This document shows positions 10,601 through 20,773 of a stretch of DNA of 64,000 nt, piece by piece; the first letter of the stretch is position 1, and each line of letters opens with the position of its first letter. A program made the position numbers and the translations under genes. The DNA comes from Tridacna crocea. Lineage: Eukaryota; Mollusca; Bivalvia; Cardiida; Cardiidae. The stretch lies in contig OX031065.1 in the NCBI GenBank assembly GCA_943736015.1, positions 36,346,427 through 36,410,426 of the forward strand, written 5' to 3'. The notes under the pieces were generated by a model. The model ran no database searches, was not told where the DNA came from, and saw nothing but the letters and a program-made list of their open reading frames with translations.

Positions 10601-10823
10601 AATGACATCCCCCGCCGAAAAAGACCTTTTTTGATACAAACGTATAAGAGGTATTGTTTTTTGCATGTACATGTGGCCTTTTTGTTATTGGTCCATGATG
10701 AAATTATACATTAAGCTCCCTTGTTCCATGGCACAAGATTTCATTACATAAAAAAAATATAAAAGAGGTCCATTATTGGATTATACATTAAGTACCCTTT
10801 TTGCAGAACTTGGCATTTCATAA

Positions 10824-10940
10824 AATGAAAACAAACAAAGGAAATATACATAAAAACCCCTTTTCCATGACATGTCATATATAATGACATGTCATGGAAA
10901 GAGGGGGTTTTATTTATATTTCCTTTATTTGTTTTCATTC
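10824..10940. repeat. 117-bp palindrome built from satellite monomer sequence
   Basis: Arms ATGAAAACAAACAAAGGAAA... and their complement meet at CATGACATGTCATATATAATG. The CCCCTTTTCCATGAC segment is the conserved start of the ~155-bp monomer, so the palindrome is probably two monomers head to head. Confidence 0.85.
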
Positions 10941-11279
10941 AGGATTTCATATATGTGGTGGAAAAAAAAAATGTATCAACAGACTATGTAATGGAAAAGA
11001 AAACATGCATGAAGTTTCATCAATTTTTGTCAAGGACTTTAGAAGATATCCCTCTCACAATATAAGCCGCCACACTGCTGCCATTTCAAGCAGGTAGCTA
11101 GAGACTAAAGTGTTGAAATTTGTCGCACCTGCCTGGATTATGGTATTACTTGTGATCTAAAAGGTTTACGAACAGACAGATGCATGGAGAGACAAATGCA
11201 CAATTGACTCATTGGTCACTGGCTTTGATAAACCAATAAAAATATTAAGTTCTATGAAAATAATGTGCAAAAGTTGGAG

Positions 11280-12170
11280 ATACACTGATAAAAAATTAAA
11301 TTTGACATGAAGTCCCCTTTTTCCATGATACAGTGATAAATTGCAAAACCCTGACAACATGTGCTAGGTTGCATGATCTGTGAAAATCTCGTCCAAATCT
11401 GTTGAGATATGTCCAGTAATTAAAGAGATACAGGTGAAAAATTAAATTATAACATGAAGCTCCCTTATTCCATGATGCTACTACAAATCCCAAAACCTTG
11501 ACAATATGCCGTAGGTCACATGATCATGAGAGAATTCCATCCAAATCTGCCAAGAAATGTGGGAGGCATTGTGTTAGGTCACACGATAATGTAAAAATTC
11601 CATTCAAATCTGCCAAATGTGGGAGGAGTTGCCTTCACAAGAAATAAAATGAAATAAAACATGAAGCCCCCTTTTTTCATGACGCAGCCACAAACTGCAA
11701 AACGTTGAGAATATGTGATAGGTCAGATGATAAGAAACATTCTGTGAAAATTCTATTCATTTCTGTCAAGAAATATGGGACGAGTTGCATTCACAAGATA
11801 TAAAATGATATAAAACATGAAGCCCCCTTTTTTATGACGCAGTTACAAATAGTAAAACCTTGAGAATATGCGATAGGTCAAATGATGAGAAGCAATCTGT
11901 GAAAATTCATTTCAATTCTGTCAAGAAATATAGGACGAGTTGCATTCACAAGAAATGAAATGAAATAAAACATGAAGCCCCCTTTTTTCATGACGCAGCT
12001 ACAAATCGCAAAATGTTGACAATATGCAATAGGTCACATGACAAAAAATATTCTGTCAAAATTGCATTCAATTCCTTCAAGAAATGTGGAAGGAGTTGCC
12101 TTCACAAGAAATGGAATGAAATATAACATGAAACCCCATTTTTCCATGACACCTTATTACAAAAACAAGG
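11280..12170 (+). repeat. ~155-bp tandem satellite core
   Basis: Six recognisable monomers; measured steps are 147, 207, 156, 155 and 156 bp. The 207-bp step contains an internal ~50-bp duplication (AGGTCACACGATAATG... repeating AGGTCACATGATCATG...). Confidence 0.9.
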
Positions 12171-12235
12171 GCAAATAACTGTGGTATTGCACGGTCAACG
12201 TAGGTGAAACTTCTTTTCCTACATTTCCTAATGGA

Positions 12236-12533
12236 GGTTGACAGATGTGACAAGTTCAATGTAAAAACTTTGTATAGTTTTGAAGAGAAGACTCCAAACA
12301 TCAAAAGTGTACTTAAGTGTTACTTAAGTGAAACTTAAGGTTGACAGATGTGACAAGTTCAATGTAAAAACTTTGTATAGTTTTGAAGAGAAGACTCCAA
12401 ACATCAAAAGTGTACTTAAGTGTTACTTAAGTGAAACTTAAGGTTGACAGATGTGACAAGTTCAATGTAAAAACTTTGTATAGTTTTGAAGAGAAGACTC
12501 CAAACATCAAAAGTGTACTTAAGTGAAACTTAA
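12236..12533 (+). repeat. 103-bp tandem repeat, three near-identical units
   Basis: GGTTGACAGATGTGACAAG starts at 12236, 12339 and 12442. The units are almost identical, the third lacking the 11-bp GTGTTACTTAA step near its end. The low divergence against the older satellite next to it suggests recent amplification. Confidence 0.95.
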
Positions 12534-12754
12534 AATCGCTCTCAGTCGGCCATTTTGCATCGAATAAAAAAAAACAAAAAAAGTGTCTCGGGAGAATGGG
12601 TCATTGTACATGTGTATAAAGTTTCACGAAATTCCGTCCAATGGTATTGGAGATATTTGCCGGGACGGACACACGGACGGACGGACGGACAGACGGAAGG
12701 ACGGACGGACGGACAACGCTAAAATTATATCCCTCCGCCTACGGCGGGGGATAA

Positions 12755-12902
12755 AAATGAAATTTGTTTCCAGCAGGGTAGAAAACATTGTGGGAAAAGG
12801 AGAAAATGCTGGTTACCAGCATTTTCTCCTTTTCCCACAATGTTTTCAAAAGCTTTCTCCTTCAGGGGTGTTAAAAGTCCTCATTTTGTGGTGAAAGCTT
12901 AA
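12755..12902 (+). mobile_element. Family A, right part only
   Basis: Joins the ACGG-element 3' end directly at AAATTTGTTTCCAGCAGGG. The intact hairpin is at 12781-12847 and the right arm ends GTGGTGAAAGC-TTAA. The left ~95 bp is missing, so the satellite element terminates inside, or was joined to, this copy. Confidence 0.85.
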
Positions 12903-13107
12903 AAGAGATTCTCCTAAGGCCCTGTTAAGTAAATATTTGACCAAATGACCTTTATTGAAATAAGAAGTTTCTCAGTGTCTACCATCAATTTGTCCTAATT
13001 CAAGACAGAATAATGACGAAGCTGGAATTCTTAGCCATTTGATATCTTCAGTTCTCCATTTCTTGCGTCCGCTTGTCTTCCGAATACAGAGGGTAACCTA
13101 CCGCAAA

Positions 13108-13275
13108 TTTTGGCTCGTATTCACCAACCATTCTTACGAACGTCCTTTGTCGTATTCTCCAGAATTTTCTATATTCAAAAGTAACACAACTTTTCGGTTT
13201 AGCCAATCAGAAGTTGTGCCACTAACAAATATAGAAAATCTTGGAGAATAAGACTAAGAATAATCACAAGAATGG
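13108..13275. mobile_element. Family H foldback, partial copy
   Basis: GTATTCACCAACCATTCTTA at the left and ATAAGACTAAG...AAGAATGG at the right. The centre has lost the left GATTGGCTAAACC segment, so the palindrome is broken. Confidence 0.75.
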
Positions 13276-13279
13276 ACCA

Positions 13280-13490
13280 TGGGCCTGTATTCACCAACCA
13301 TTCTTAAGAACAGTCTCTGTCTTATTCTCAAGAATTTCCTACATCTGTAAGTAACACAACTTCTGATTGGCTAAACCATTCGGTTTAGCCAATCAGAAGT
13401 TGTGTTACTTGCACATTCAGAAAACCTTGGAGAATAAGACTAAGAGCATTCTCAAGAATGGTTGGCGAATACGGGCCCTGGTTTCAATCA
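13280..13490. mobile_element. Family H foldback, full palindrome
   Basis: About 210-bp inverted repeat: ends GGGCCTGTATTCACCAACCA / GGTTGGCGAATACGGGCCC, centre GGCTAAACCATTCGGTTTAGCC. It sits in tandem with the partial copy, as also happens at 26801-27155. Confidence 0.88.
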
Positions 13491-14112
13491 ATGTTGACAT
13501 ACACATTTATTTACATAATTTCTACAGCCATGCATTCAGACGTGGAAAATATTACAAAAAACGAGCATTTGAGGATTCAGACAAAATACGTTTGAATCAT
13601 TTGAATATCGTTTTCTTTTGAGTCTACAAGTGATTAAATTAACAACTTTGTCACCATTAAGAATTTTGACCACTAATTTACATATGGAACCTTGGTCAGT
13701 AATGCTTTAAAATGAAGCGTATAATTTCAGAATGTTGACCAAATACAGCACTACTGTCTTATCTCACACATGTCTGAGACAAGAAAATTAGTAATGGCTG
13801 TATTACATTGAAAACAAGGAGAGTTATGTGATAAAGCGATTTTCTATTTACTATGGTTCTGATGCAAAATATAACTATCTTCACTGTTGTTACATCTCCG
13901 TGACAATGGTTTTAAATGTAGACGACAATGGAAAGAATCGCCCTGTATTCTATTCTTTTTGCAAAGGTGAGGGGAATGTCTCCTTGACTAATATGTCTGG
14001 CATGCTGGCATATGGGATTAAATCCTTGATAAATGACAGCATTTGAAAAGCTTTAGGATGTCGATTTAATAAAAACAGTATATAAAACGGTATAATATAT
14101 ATAATTGGTCAT
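13491..14112. other. No recognised feature
   Basis: AT-rich. The 72-codon frame at 13828-14046 has no domain signature and no supporting context. Confidence 0.4.
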
Positions 14113-14114
14113 TA

Positions 14115-14740
14115 GACCAGCCTGTATAGCTCATTTGGTAGAGCGTAGGACTCGTGGTCATGATGATGTGGGTTTGATCCACACGGCTAGCCATCTAACA
14201 TTACTAATAGCCTATCGGATGAGAAGTCGTTATCTGCGCATGTCATATTCTTCGAAGATTCGACCTGTCTTATATGACGCATCACTAGCCCCGGAAGCGG
14301 GCAGACTGTAATATTACGCTCTATAAAGTAGCAATGTAGAAAATAGCTTTTATCAATACGTTTGAGGAGAAATGAGACCTGCTTTAGCTCCAGATTTCTC
14401 TAAACTGTTGATCATAGCTGGCTGAATTGCATGAGGTAGGTTTCATTGAGTAAACCGTTTTATTTCAGTTTTAAATTCAAAGTAACGGATGTCGCGTAGG
14501 AAAGTGGTTCGGTTCTGTACCCAGGATGAGTATTTATAGAATACCATCTAGCGGGAGATAATGGATGAGAAGTTAAACTGGGGTCCCGTGTGAAGGTGCT
14601 CTACGCAGAGCACGCTAAAGAACCAGGCGAAACTGATGATGGGTTTCGTCCTGTATCTGCACTATCCCCCGTAACAATACGAACAGCCTCCAGGGGAGGG
14701 GACGTCGTCCATATGGAAAACTGGCGACGACGATAAATTA
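14115..14740 (+). mobile_element. tRNA-derived SINE interrupted by family F
   Basis: The tRNA-like head (about 14118-14192) has an A box near TAGCTCATTTGGTAGAGCG and a B box GGTTTGATCC. The SINE body stops at 14227 and resumes at 14564/14574 with AACTGGGGTCCCGTGTGAAG, ending near CTGGCGACGACGATAA. It aligns across the break to the uninterrupted copy at 23456-23768. Not a functional tRNA: the stems are mismatched and the anticodon position would read CGT. Confidence 0.85.
14228..14563 (+). mobile_element. Family F element nested in SINE, 10-bp TSD
   Basis: 336 bp, CGTTATCTGCGCATG to GCGGGAGATAATG, flanked by GATGAGAAGT at 14218-14227 and 14564-14573. The insertion postdates the SINE. Confidence 0.95.
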
Positions 14741-14766
14741 ACGATAATTCATCGAGAAGATGTTCT

Positions 14767-15035
14767 TTAACTCTTCGCCAAACATCCCGAGTTTACGGCC
14801 GCAAGATTAGCACTATACAACACAATGCCGACTTTTTACGACACTTAGGAAGAAGTCTTTTGAAAACATTGTGGGAAAAAGAGAAAATCCTGGTTACCAG
14901 CATTTTCTCCTTTTCCCACAATGTTTTCTTCCCCATCCAAAACGAAAATCATCATTTCAGTTACATTTAATTTGTCGTCTGTAAAACCTTTCAATTTGGA
15001 ACAGTCCATTTTTTTGTCGTTTGGTAAAGAGTCAA
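14767..15035 (-). mobile_element. Family A hairpin MITE with inverted apex
   Basis: TTAA-CTCTTCGCCAAACATCC to GTTTGGTAAAGAG-TCAA in reverse orientation, but the apex reads GGTTACC, the opposite of every other reverse copy with an asymmetric apex. The left arm also holds a partial duplication (ACACAATGCCGACTTTTTAC). Hairpin about 14862-14927. Confidence 0.88.
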
Positions 15036-15041
15036 ACGCTT

Positions 15042-15256
15042 TTTATCCTTATCCTGCTAAAAAACTAAAACGAAATGTTCGATTAGATAGTAAAAACCCA
15101 ACGTGTTGCTATTTCAAAAGTATGTTTTGGGGAACAAAAATCTCTTTATCGGAAAGTGCAGATCCAAGATCAGACTGCACGTTCTGTGCAGTCTGATCTT
15201 GATCTACACTGTCCGCAAAAGGTCAGTGAGTCGCGCTTAGCAAGCCCAAGGGTTAA
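15042..15256 (+). mobile_element. Family C hairpin MITE
   Basis: Starts close to the end of the preceding A copy with TTATCCTTATCCTGCTAA and ends GCCCAAGGG-TTAA. The hairpin at 15150-15215 has apex GACTGCACGTTCTGTGCAGTC. The right arm carries CCGCAAAAGGTCAGTGAGTC. Confidence 0.85.
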
Positions 15257-15410
15257 AAGCGTTAAGGTACAAAGAGTCAATGTTTTTTGTAGCTAGCATA
15301 TTCTCATTCTTTACCCTTTCAAAGATATACTCCATCAGTTTAGATGAATAATTTGTCGTCTGCGGATGCCATCAATTTGGACAAGTCGTTTGGTACAGAA
15401 ATTTAAAGTC
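15257..15410 (-). mobile_element. Family A relic
   Basis: CTTTACCCTTTCAAAG and TTGTCGTCTGCGGATGCC followed by TTTGGACAAGTCGTTTGGTA. The hairpin is gone. Confidence 0.5.
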
Positions 15411-15545
15411 CTGGAACATAATTATTGGATAAATCTGGACATGTCCCGTACAGTGTTAATGTTTCGCAGGTTTCTGCTGTATTATTGATTTTCATGCCAT
15501 AACGAGGCTTCCTGTTTACCCAGCATCAGTTTTCAATTTCCGGTA

Positions 15546-15776
15546 TTACGCTTTACCAGACCATCCTAACTTTTTTCGCGACCGAAAGAAAGAGAGTCTT
15601 TTGAAAACATCTTGGGAAAAGGAGAAAATGCTGGAACCAGCATTTTCTCCTTTTCCCAAGATGTTTTCCACACTTTCAAAATCAAATCGTATATTTTGAG
15701 CCCGTTTGATTTGTCGTCTGCGACTGTCTTCAAATTTGGGCGAGTATTAACTGCTTTTCGTCCAGTAAAGAGTTAA
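15546..15776 (-). mobile_element. Family A hairpin MITE with matched arm changes
   Basis: Ends TTAC-GCTTTACCAG and CCAGTAAAGAG-TTAA; hairpin about 15601-15667. Both arms carry the same change relative to the family: AACATCTTGGG pairs with CCCAAGATGTT instead of AACATTGTGGG with CCCACAATGTT. The apex is shortened to GCTGGAACCAGC. Confidence 0.9.
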
Positions 15777-16011
15777 GGATATGAATATTGACTTGATGGT
15801 GTGTACGGAATTATTTTCTACCAGACGACAATTGAATTCTCCCGCTTTGACAAATGACCCATTTATACATTAAAGAAAGGGCTGCCAATAGCAAACGGCT
15901 TGGCTTTGTCTTGAATGGAGTTCTAGCGTTAGATGTCTATTATCATAGAAAAAAGTCCCAGGAACTAAGTGATTAGATTCATTCATGTGTTTTGTAATTG
16001 GTTTTATGATC

Positions 16012-16249
16012 CTAACTCTTAACCAAACGACAAAATATTTAGACTGGTCCAAATTGAAAGCATTTGCAGACGACAATATGAAATGTAACTCAAAAATTTA
16101 TTTTTTTTTTTTTACGAAGGGAAGAAAATATTTTGGGAAAAGGAGAAAATGCTGGTTACCAGCATTTTCTCCTTTTCCCACAACGTTTTCAAAATGTTTT
16201 TTTTTTTCACAGAGTTGTTAAAAGTCTGGATTATGTGGTAAAGGGTTAA
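16012..16249 (+). mobile_element. Family A hairpin MITE
   Basis: CTAA-CTCTTAACCAAACGAC to TATGTGGTAAAGGG-TTAA; hairpin 16124-16190, apex GGTTACC; T-rich slippage tracts on both sides (about 16100 and 16197). Confidence 0.9.
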
Positions 16250-16409
16250 ATAAAATATCTACATAGCTAATTGTTTGAATTTATCCCCCGAATGAAAATA
16301 TTTCTTAAATACATTTGTTGTGTAGGTCCTAGATTGATAAATATATGAATAATGACCGGCGCTGGAAAACTATTTTTTTTTTTCATGTACCTTGTTTTGG
16401 ATCATTTAA

Positions 16410-16636
16410 TCAACCCTTTATCACACATTCCCGAGTTTAACGACCTTTATCGAAAGGTTTTTCGTTTTTCAAAATATTGTGGGAGCTAAGAAAATGCTGT
16501 TTTTCAGCATTTTGTCCTTTTCCAACAATGTTTCTACCTTTCGAAAGACAAATTTTACTATTTGAATCATTTTTTATTTTAATGTCTGAAAATGCTTTCG
16601 ATTTACATGTAGACTAGTCAGTCTAAAGTCTTACTA
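16410..16636 (-). mobile_element. Family A MITE, eroded
   Basis: Left end TCAA-CCCTTTATCACACATTC. The hairpin at about 16467-16535 has a simplified apex ATGCTGTTTTTCAGCAT. The right end is worn and abuts LINE-derived sequence. Confidence 0.7.
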
Positions 16637-16964
16637 TGATTCTCGTTTGAAAACGAGTAAAATAGAAGAGTGGTTTTGGAATTGGACCGTACTCGCAAGT
16701 TATGAAAATGTCATATTATGTGACCTCATCGACAAAGCGAATGTACCCCGCTTTAATTCATTGTTTCATTTTCTTCTGGTTTGCCCGTTTTACGAAGAAT
16801 TAAGAGAAATTTACATTAAAATATATTTTCACAAAAAACCGAACGTGTTTAAATTAGTAGAACTTTTTAACTCTACAAACATTAGAATCCTTAATGGAAT
16901 TGGTATATTCTACAAAAAAGTTAACATAAAAAGAAAAAGTGAAGGAAATAATGTTGGGAATTAA
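16632..16964 (+). pseudogene. LINE reverse-transcriptase C-terminal remnant
   Basis: An open frame ending at 16964 encodes a C-terminal region typical of non-LTR retrotransposon ORF2 in invertebrates: HFLLVCPFYEELR from 16765, preceded by a cysteine region (VILCDLIDKANV) and followed by KPNVFKLVELFNSTN and a basic tail. In intact elements a C-x-x-C and an EDE.HF context lie here; one cysteine and the acidic residues are missing. No RT catalytic core is present, since the 5' part is absent, as expected of a 5'-truncated LINE. No methionine start is claimed. Confidence 0.7.
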
Positions 16965-17718
16965 AACACATTTCCCACAGTAACACTATTTCCGCATTTT
17001 AGTTTAATTTTGATTTTTTTTTTTTTCAACCACTTTTTGTTGTTGATATATTTTATATTGTTGTTATATTTCAATACGCATTGTCAAGAAAAACTATGTT
17101 TGTAACGATGAACCGTATGTGTTCAATTTTAAATGATAACATCGTCATTTTCGCCATTAGTGGGCGAAATATTACTTTTATCCTCATCATCAGAAACTTA
17201 TTAAGTTTCAATGAAAATTTGGTGGTACATGTACGGCCTTACCGGCCTAGAATCGTGTATTTCTTCGTCTTAAATATCGCTCATTTCACTATCTTAAACA
17301 AGGTCCATATTGAAACAAACGCTCCTATGACGTCACAGATCAAGGTGAGCTACAATAAGTAAGGGAGGTAAGCGATGCAAGAAAAACAAATAAGCAAAAA
17401 TATGAATTGAAAAAAAGTACTTTTACTAATTTTTTTTTTCAAATTACAACATCACCAGGTTGCCATTTGATAGATGTAGATTTGAAAATTAATCATATCA
17501 GAAACTTGCTGATTTGCCCTTTAAACATATTCTTTAGATATCGATAAGTTCGTCGTTTCATTTTGCTCATAACAATTAAAATCAGCCTATAAAATACTGT
17601 ACGAATAATATGAGATTAAGATAATGTTTAGTTTATAATCACTAAAGTTAAATATTTTCCCTGCGGGGATTTTTTTTATTGTTCAGTGATTTAAAAAAAA
17701 TTAAGCTGTTCTCCTGCC
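16965..17718. other. Possible LINE 3' flank; otherwise unrecognised
   Basis: T-rich tracts and short frames. A 93-codon frame at 17081-17362 has no recognisable motif. No element ends seen. Confidence 0.35.
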
Positions 17719-17946
17719 TATCTCTCTACCAAACGACAATACTTTAGACTGGTTCAAATTGAAAGCATATGCAGACGACAAAATTAAAGTGACTGAAAAT
17801 TTGAAATTTTTTTTGTGAAGGGTAGAAAACATCGTGGGAAAAGGAGAAAATGCTGGTTACCAGCATTTTCTCCTTTTCCCACAATGTTTTCTAAAGGCTT
17901 CTTTCTCAGGGGCGTCAAAAGCAGGGATTGTGTGGTAATGAGTTAT
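17719..17946 (+). mobile_element. Family A hairpin MITE
   Basis: CTCTCTACCAAACGAC to GTGTGGTAATGAG-TTAT; near-perfect hairpin 17825-17891; apex GGTTACC. Confidence 0.9.
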
Positions 17947-17989
17947 TCTGTATGTTGATTATAAAACCCTTTGGCTTCAAAACGCGACC

Positions 17990-18178
17990 CAATATATATA
18001 GGCTTTTGCTGCCTGTGAAGATCAAGATCAGACGGCACAGAACTGCAATCTGATCTTCATCTACACAGTCCGATATGGAGATACTTTTCCTCGATTAATA
18101 ACTCTGAAATTGCAATATTTATTTTTTTACTGGAAGCGCGAAAGTTTCATTTTAGTTATTCAGCAGGTTAGGGGTGGA
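17990..18178 (-). mobile_element. Family C copy, left end eroded
   Basis: The hairpin at about 18016-18071 (GATCAAGATCAGACGGCACAG...TGCAATCTGATCTTCATCTAC) is followed by CCGATATGGAGATAC and TTCAGCAGGTTAGGGG. Confidence 0.65.
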
Positions 18179-18296
18179 TAAGCTTGTTTTTTTTATTTCA
18201 CGAAGAACAGAATTAATTCTGGAACACAAAAGCAAGATGTAATGAATTATTCAGATATCGAAAACTTTGTATGGAAAATTCACGATAAGACCCAAA

Positions 18297-18542
18297 TTAA
18301 CCCCCATTACCTCTCACATACAAATCTTTACGTCCAGCATACAATCGCTTTTGAAAACATTGAAGGGAAAAAGAAACAATTGCTTGGTACAAGCAATTGT
18401 TTCTTTTTTCCCTCAATGTTTTCTGCGTCAATAAAAACTGGTATTTTTTTTTCCTATAATTTTCTATTTTTGAATGACTCTGTACATTTGTATATGAAGT
18501 TTCTGGATGATTCAAGAACTCTTCCGCACAGTGATGGGTTAT
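18297..18542 (-). mobile_element. Family A variant with a different inner stem
   Basis: TTAA-CCCCCATTACC to AGTGATGGG-TTAT. The hairpin at 18353-18423 keeps the outer GAAAACATTG / CAATGTTTTC stem, but the inner stem is GGGAAAAAGAAACAATTGC with its exact complement and apex TTGGTACAA. It is an intermediate between the A and B designs, with both arms changed together. Confidence 0.9.
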
Positions 18543-18817
18543 TGAGGCTTAGGTTCCAATTATTATTTTTGCGATATTCAATCGGATTGGGAACCATGGC
18601 TGAATAGGATTACGCACAAGACAAATCCTCCGGCTGAATTTTTCATGTTCATTATCGGTAATACATTGTGGGATTGAAATTTTTAACCCATTACTGAACA
18701 TAGGCTACGTAGGTTTTAATCGGACTTGTAACAAGTTTTCCAGGGAACATACAGAGGATAATCAACTGGTTATTTTTTATATGAAAAATATCTCACGAGG
18801 ATGCGTTGTTTGGCGTT

Positions 18818-18854
18818 GAAAAAACGAGTGCGAAGCACGAGTTTTTTTTTTTTT
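18818..18854. repeat. Small hairpin
   Basis: AAAAAACGAGTGCGAAGCAC followed by GAGTTTTTTTT: a short stem-loop with tetraloop-like centre GTGCGAAGCAC. Confidence 0.7.
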
Positions 18855-18906
18855 AACGCCTTACGACGAATCCGAGTTACGACGAATCCTATTTTTATCT
18901 GAAAGG

Positions 18907-19075
18907 TCGCGACCTTTTTCTATTTTTATCAAAGATGAAATGGTACGATTTGATACGGTGCAATTAGAGCTAGCTGCATCCAATGAAAATGCGTATCGAG
19001 GGAATGTCGAAATCAAGCTCGATCCGCCAAGGGTAGAGTAGCGTAGTGGATCGTCACCCTTGGCTTGCGAAGATG
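18907..19075 (+). mobile_element. Family D, right end only
   Basis: Starts inside D at CGACCTTTTTCTATTTTTAT and runs to the GCTTGCGAAGATG terminus; left part absent. Confidence 0.85.
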
Positions 19076-19214
19076 CATTTGAATATGGGTCACTCTCGAT
19101 GGCAAAAGACTATCGTTCGCTGGCTTAAAAGTCTTTCTGCATAAGTGTATTACACTTAGAGCCTTCAAAAGAGGTCCAGTTCGTATTGTTGGCGCTGACA
19201 GAGTTGAAGGTTTT

Positions 19215-19443
19215 AAAACCCATTACCACACAATCCCTACTTTTGACGCCCCTGAGAAAGAAGCCTTTTGAAAACTCTGTGGGAAAAGAAGAAAATGCTG
19301 GTAACCAGCATTTTCTCCTTTTCCCACAGTGTTTTCTACCCTTACCAGAACAAATTTCTATTTTTGAGTAACCTTTATTTTGTCGTCTGCAAATGCTTAC
19401 AATTTGGACCAGTCTAAAATTTTCTCGTGTGGTAAAAAGTTAA
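19215..19443 (-). mobile_element. Family A hairpin MITE joined to family C
   Basis: CCCATTACCACACAATCCC to GTGTGGTAAAAAG-TTAA; hairpin 19270-19336. Its last TTAA (19440-19443) is also the first TTAA of the adjacent C element. Confidence 0.9.
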
Positions 19444-19641
19444 AACCCTTGCGCTACTAAATAAATTAAATTAAAATGTCCACTCAATAGTGAAAACAAA
19501 AAAATATTACGATTTTAATGTTGATTACACCGAAAAGAAAATACCATATCGGACAGTGTAGATCACAGATCAGACTGCACGTTTTGTGCAGTCTGATCTT
19601 GATCTACACTGTCTGCAAAAGTGTCCGTTAGCAGCCTAAGG
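19440..19641 (+). mobile_element. Family C hairpin MITE sharing TTAA with A
   Basis: TTAA-AACCCTTGCGCTACTAA; hairpin 19550-19615, apex ACTGCACGTTTTGTGCAGT; right arm CCGTTAGCAGCCTAAGG. The right TTAA is mutated away. Confidence 0.82.
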
Positions 19642-20035
19642 TAGGAAGGGAAAAAGTCAATATGAAAGCTATCATTAACTGAACCCAAATATTTGAGTTC
19701 CCAAGACATGGCGTGCTGTTTCCAGAAAACCATGAGCATCATTAGTTAATTTAGGAAAATTAATCATCCTTGTATAATTGATTCGGTTATATCGGCCCCC
19801 TACGTCTGTTTATATAAGATGGTTCGTCAAACAGAAAGGCAGACGTCATATGTAATAATAGAGGAATTTAACAAATTAACTTACAGACATTTTTTCGAAG
19901 TAGCTGAATTCGCTGGCTTTTGACCTACTTTTTGACACTGATATCAAATGAATGAATACAAATTTGTGATTAGTCAAAAATGAAAAACGAACAAAAGCTC
20001 ATGGCAAACTACCTTTCGGATAAACAGGGCTGCCG
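19642..20035. other. No recognised feature
   Basis: AT-rich; no repeat family ends. Confidence 0.4.
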
Positions 20036-20043
20036 CGGCTACC

Positions 20044-20444
20044 CATCTTCGCGGGCCAAGGTTACGATCACTACGTGGATCTTACCTTGACTGATTGGGC
20101 CCGATTTCGAGATTCCTGCGATGCGCCCTCTATTGGATGCTGGTTATCACCCCCCTTTACATTATATTTTTAAAGCAAATGAAATACCGTTTTACAAACC
20201 GCTTACGAATACACATGAAGCGATAAGCAGACATCCACGTGGGTTTCCATGTTTACCTTCTGTTCGAAAGGTAGCAACCTTGTTCTATTTTTATCAAAAA
20301 TGAAATGCTACGAGTGATTTCATTCGTTGCAGTTAGAGCTGGCTGCATCAAATGAAGAAGGGAATCGGGGTAATGTAAAAATCAAGCTTGATCCGCCAAG
20401 GGTAGAGTAGCGTAGTTAATCGTCAGCCTTGGCTTGCGAAGATG
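20044..20444 (+). mobile_element. Family D Mutator-like MITE
   Basis: 401 bp, CATCTTCGCGGGCCAAGG to GCTTGCGAAGATG. Flanks CGGCTACC (20036-20043) and CGGCTGCC (20445-20452) are an imperfect duplication. An internal frame is a fortuitous reading of the element and recurs in its other copies. Confidence 0.9.
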
Positions 20445-20519
20445 CGGCTGCCAGGAACATGGCGTAAACGTAGGGCTACCAAAGTCACAAATAACCTATG
20501 ATTTTACACTCCTCCCACC

Positions 20520-20660
20520 ACCTACATCACCCCTTTCATCAAAAAAGAAAAGAAATTTATGAAGAAGGCTTGTGTTGCTGGTCTAACAATTTCAATAATA
20601 AAAAAAATTGAGAAAATGTAAAAGGTGCTCCAATCTCTGGTTGACTTAACTGAACTTTCT
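20520..20660. repeat. Dispersed repeat shared with 58235-58407
   Basis: TTCAATAATAAAAAAAATTG and TCTCTGGTTGACTTAACTGA align with the 58.3 kb copy. The 58.3 kb copy has a perfect palindrome here (ACCAGAGGTTGGATTCCAAC), which is reduced to one arm in this copy. Confidence 0.55.
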
Positions 20661-20773
20661 TGGTATTTTTTTTTCCTTTTTAAATATTGTTGCCAAAGTA
20701 ACAAGAGTCCCCACTGAGTTTGTTTTGTGTTTTTGTTGTTGCAACATGTGGTTCACGTGACACTGTTTTAATA

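Larger units (their letters stand above)
10660..12752 (+). mobile_element. Satellite-cored pearl/BIV160-like (Helentron-type) element
   Basis: About 155-bp monomers with CATGAAGCCCCCTTTTTTCA at 11661, 11817, 11972 and 12128, earlier ones at 11307 and 11454, and degenerate ones from about 10690. The 3' part contains a 103-bp triplication, then (ACGG)n at about 12665-12714, then a GC-rich hairpin CCGCCTACGGCGG at 12735-12747. Core satellite plus ACGG microsatellite plus terminal hairpin is the known design of bivalve pearl/DTC84-type repeats; membership here is inferred from that design. The left boundary is uncertain. Confidence 0.65.

Noticed and set aside
14118-14192. Functional tRNA gene
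   Set aside because: A and B boxes are present but stems are mismatched, and the sequence continues into a SINE body shared with 23456-23768.
18242-18607. 121-codon plus-strand frame
   Set aside because: It reads across the palindrome of a family-A variant and is not preserved in other copies.
20121-20303. Conserved ~60-codon frame recurring at 36749 and 63630
   Set aside because: Its recurrence is explained by family D copies; it has frameshifts or substitutions among copies and the minus strand is as open.
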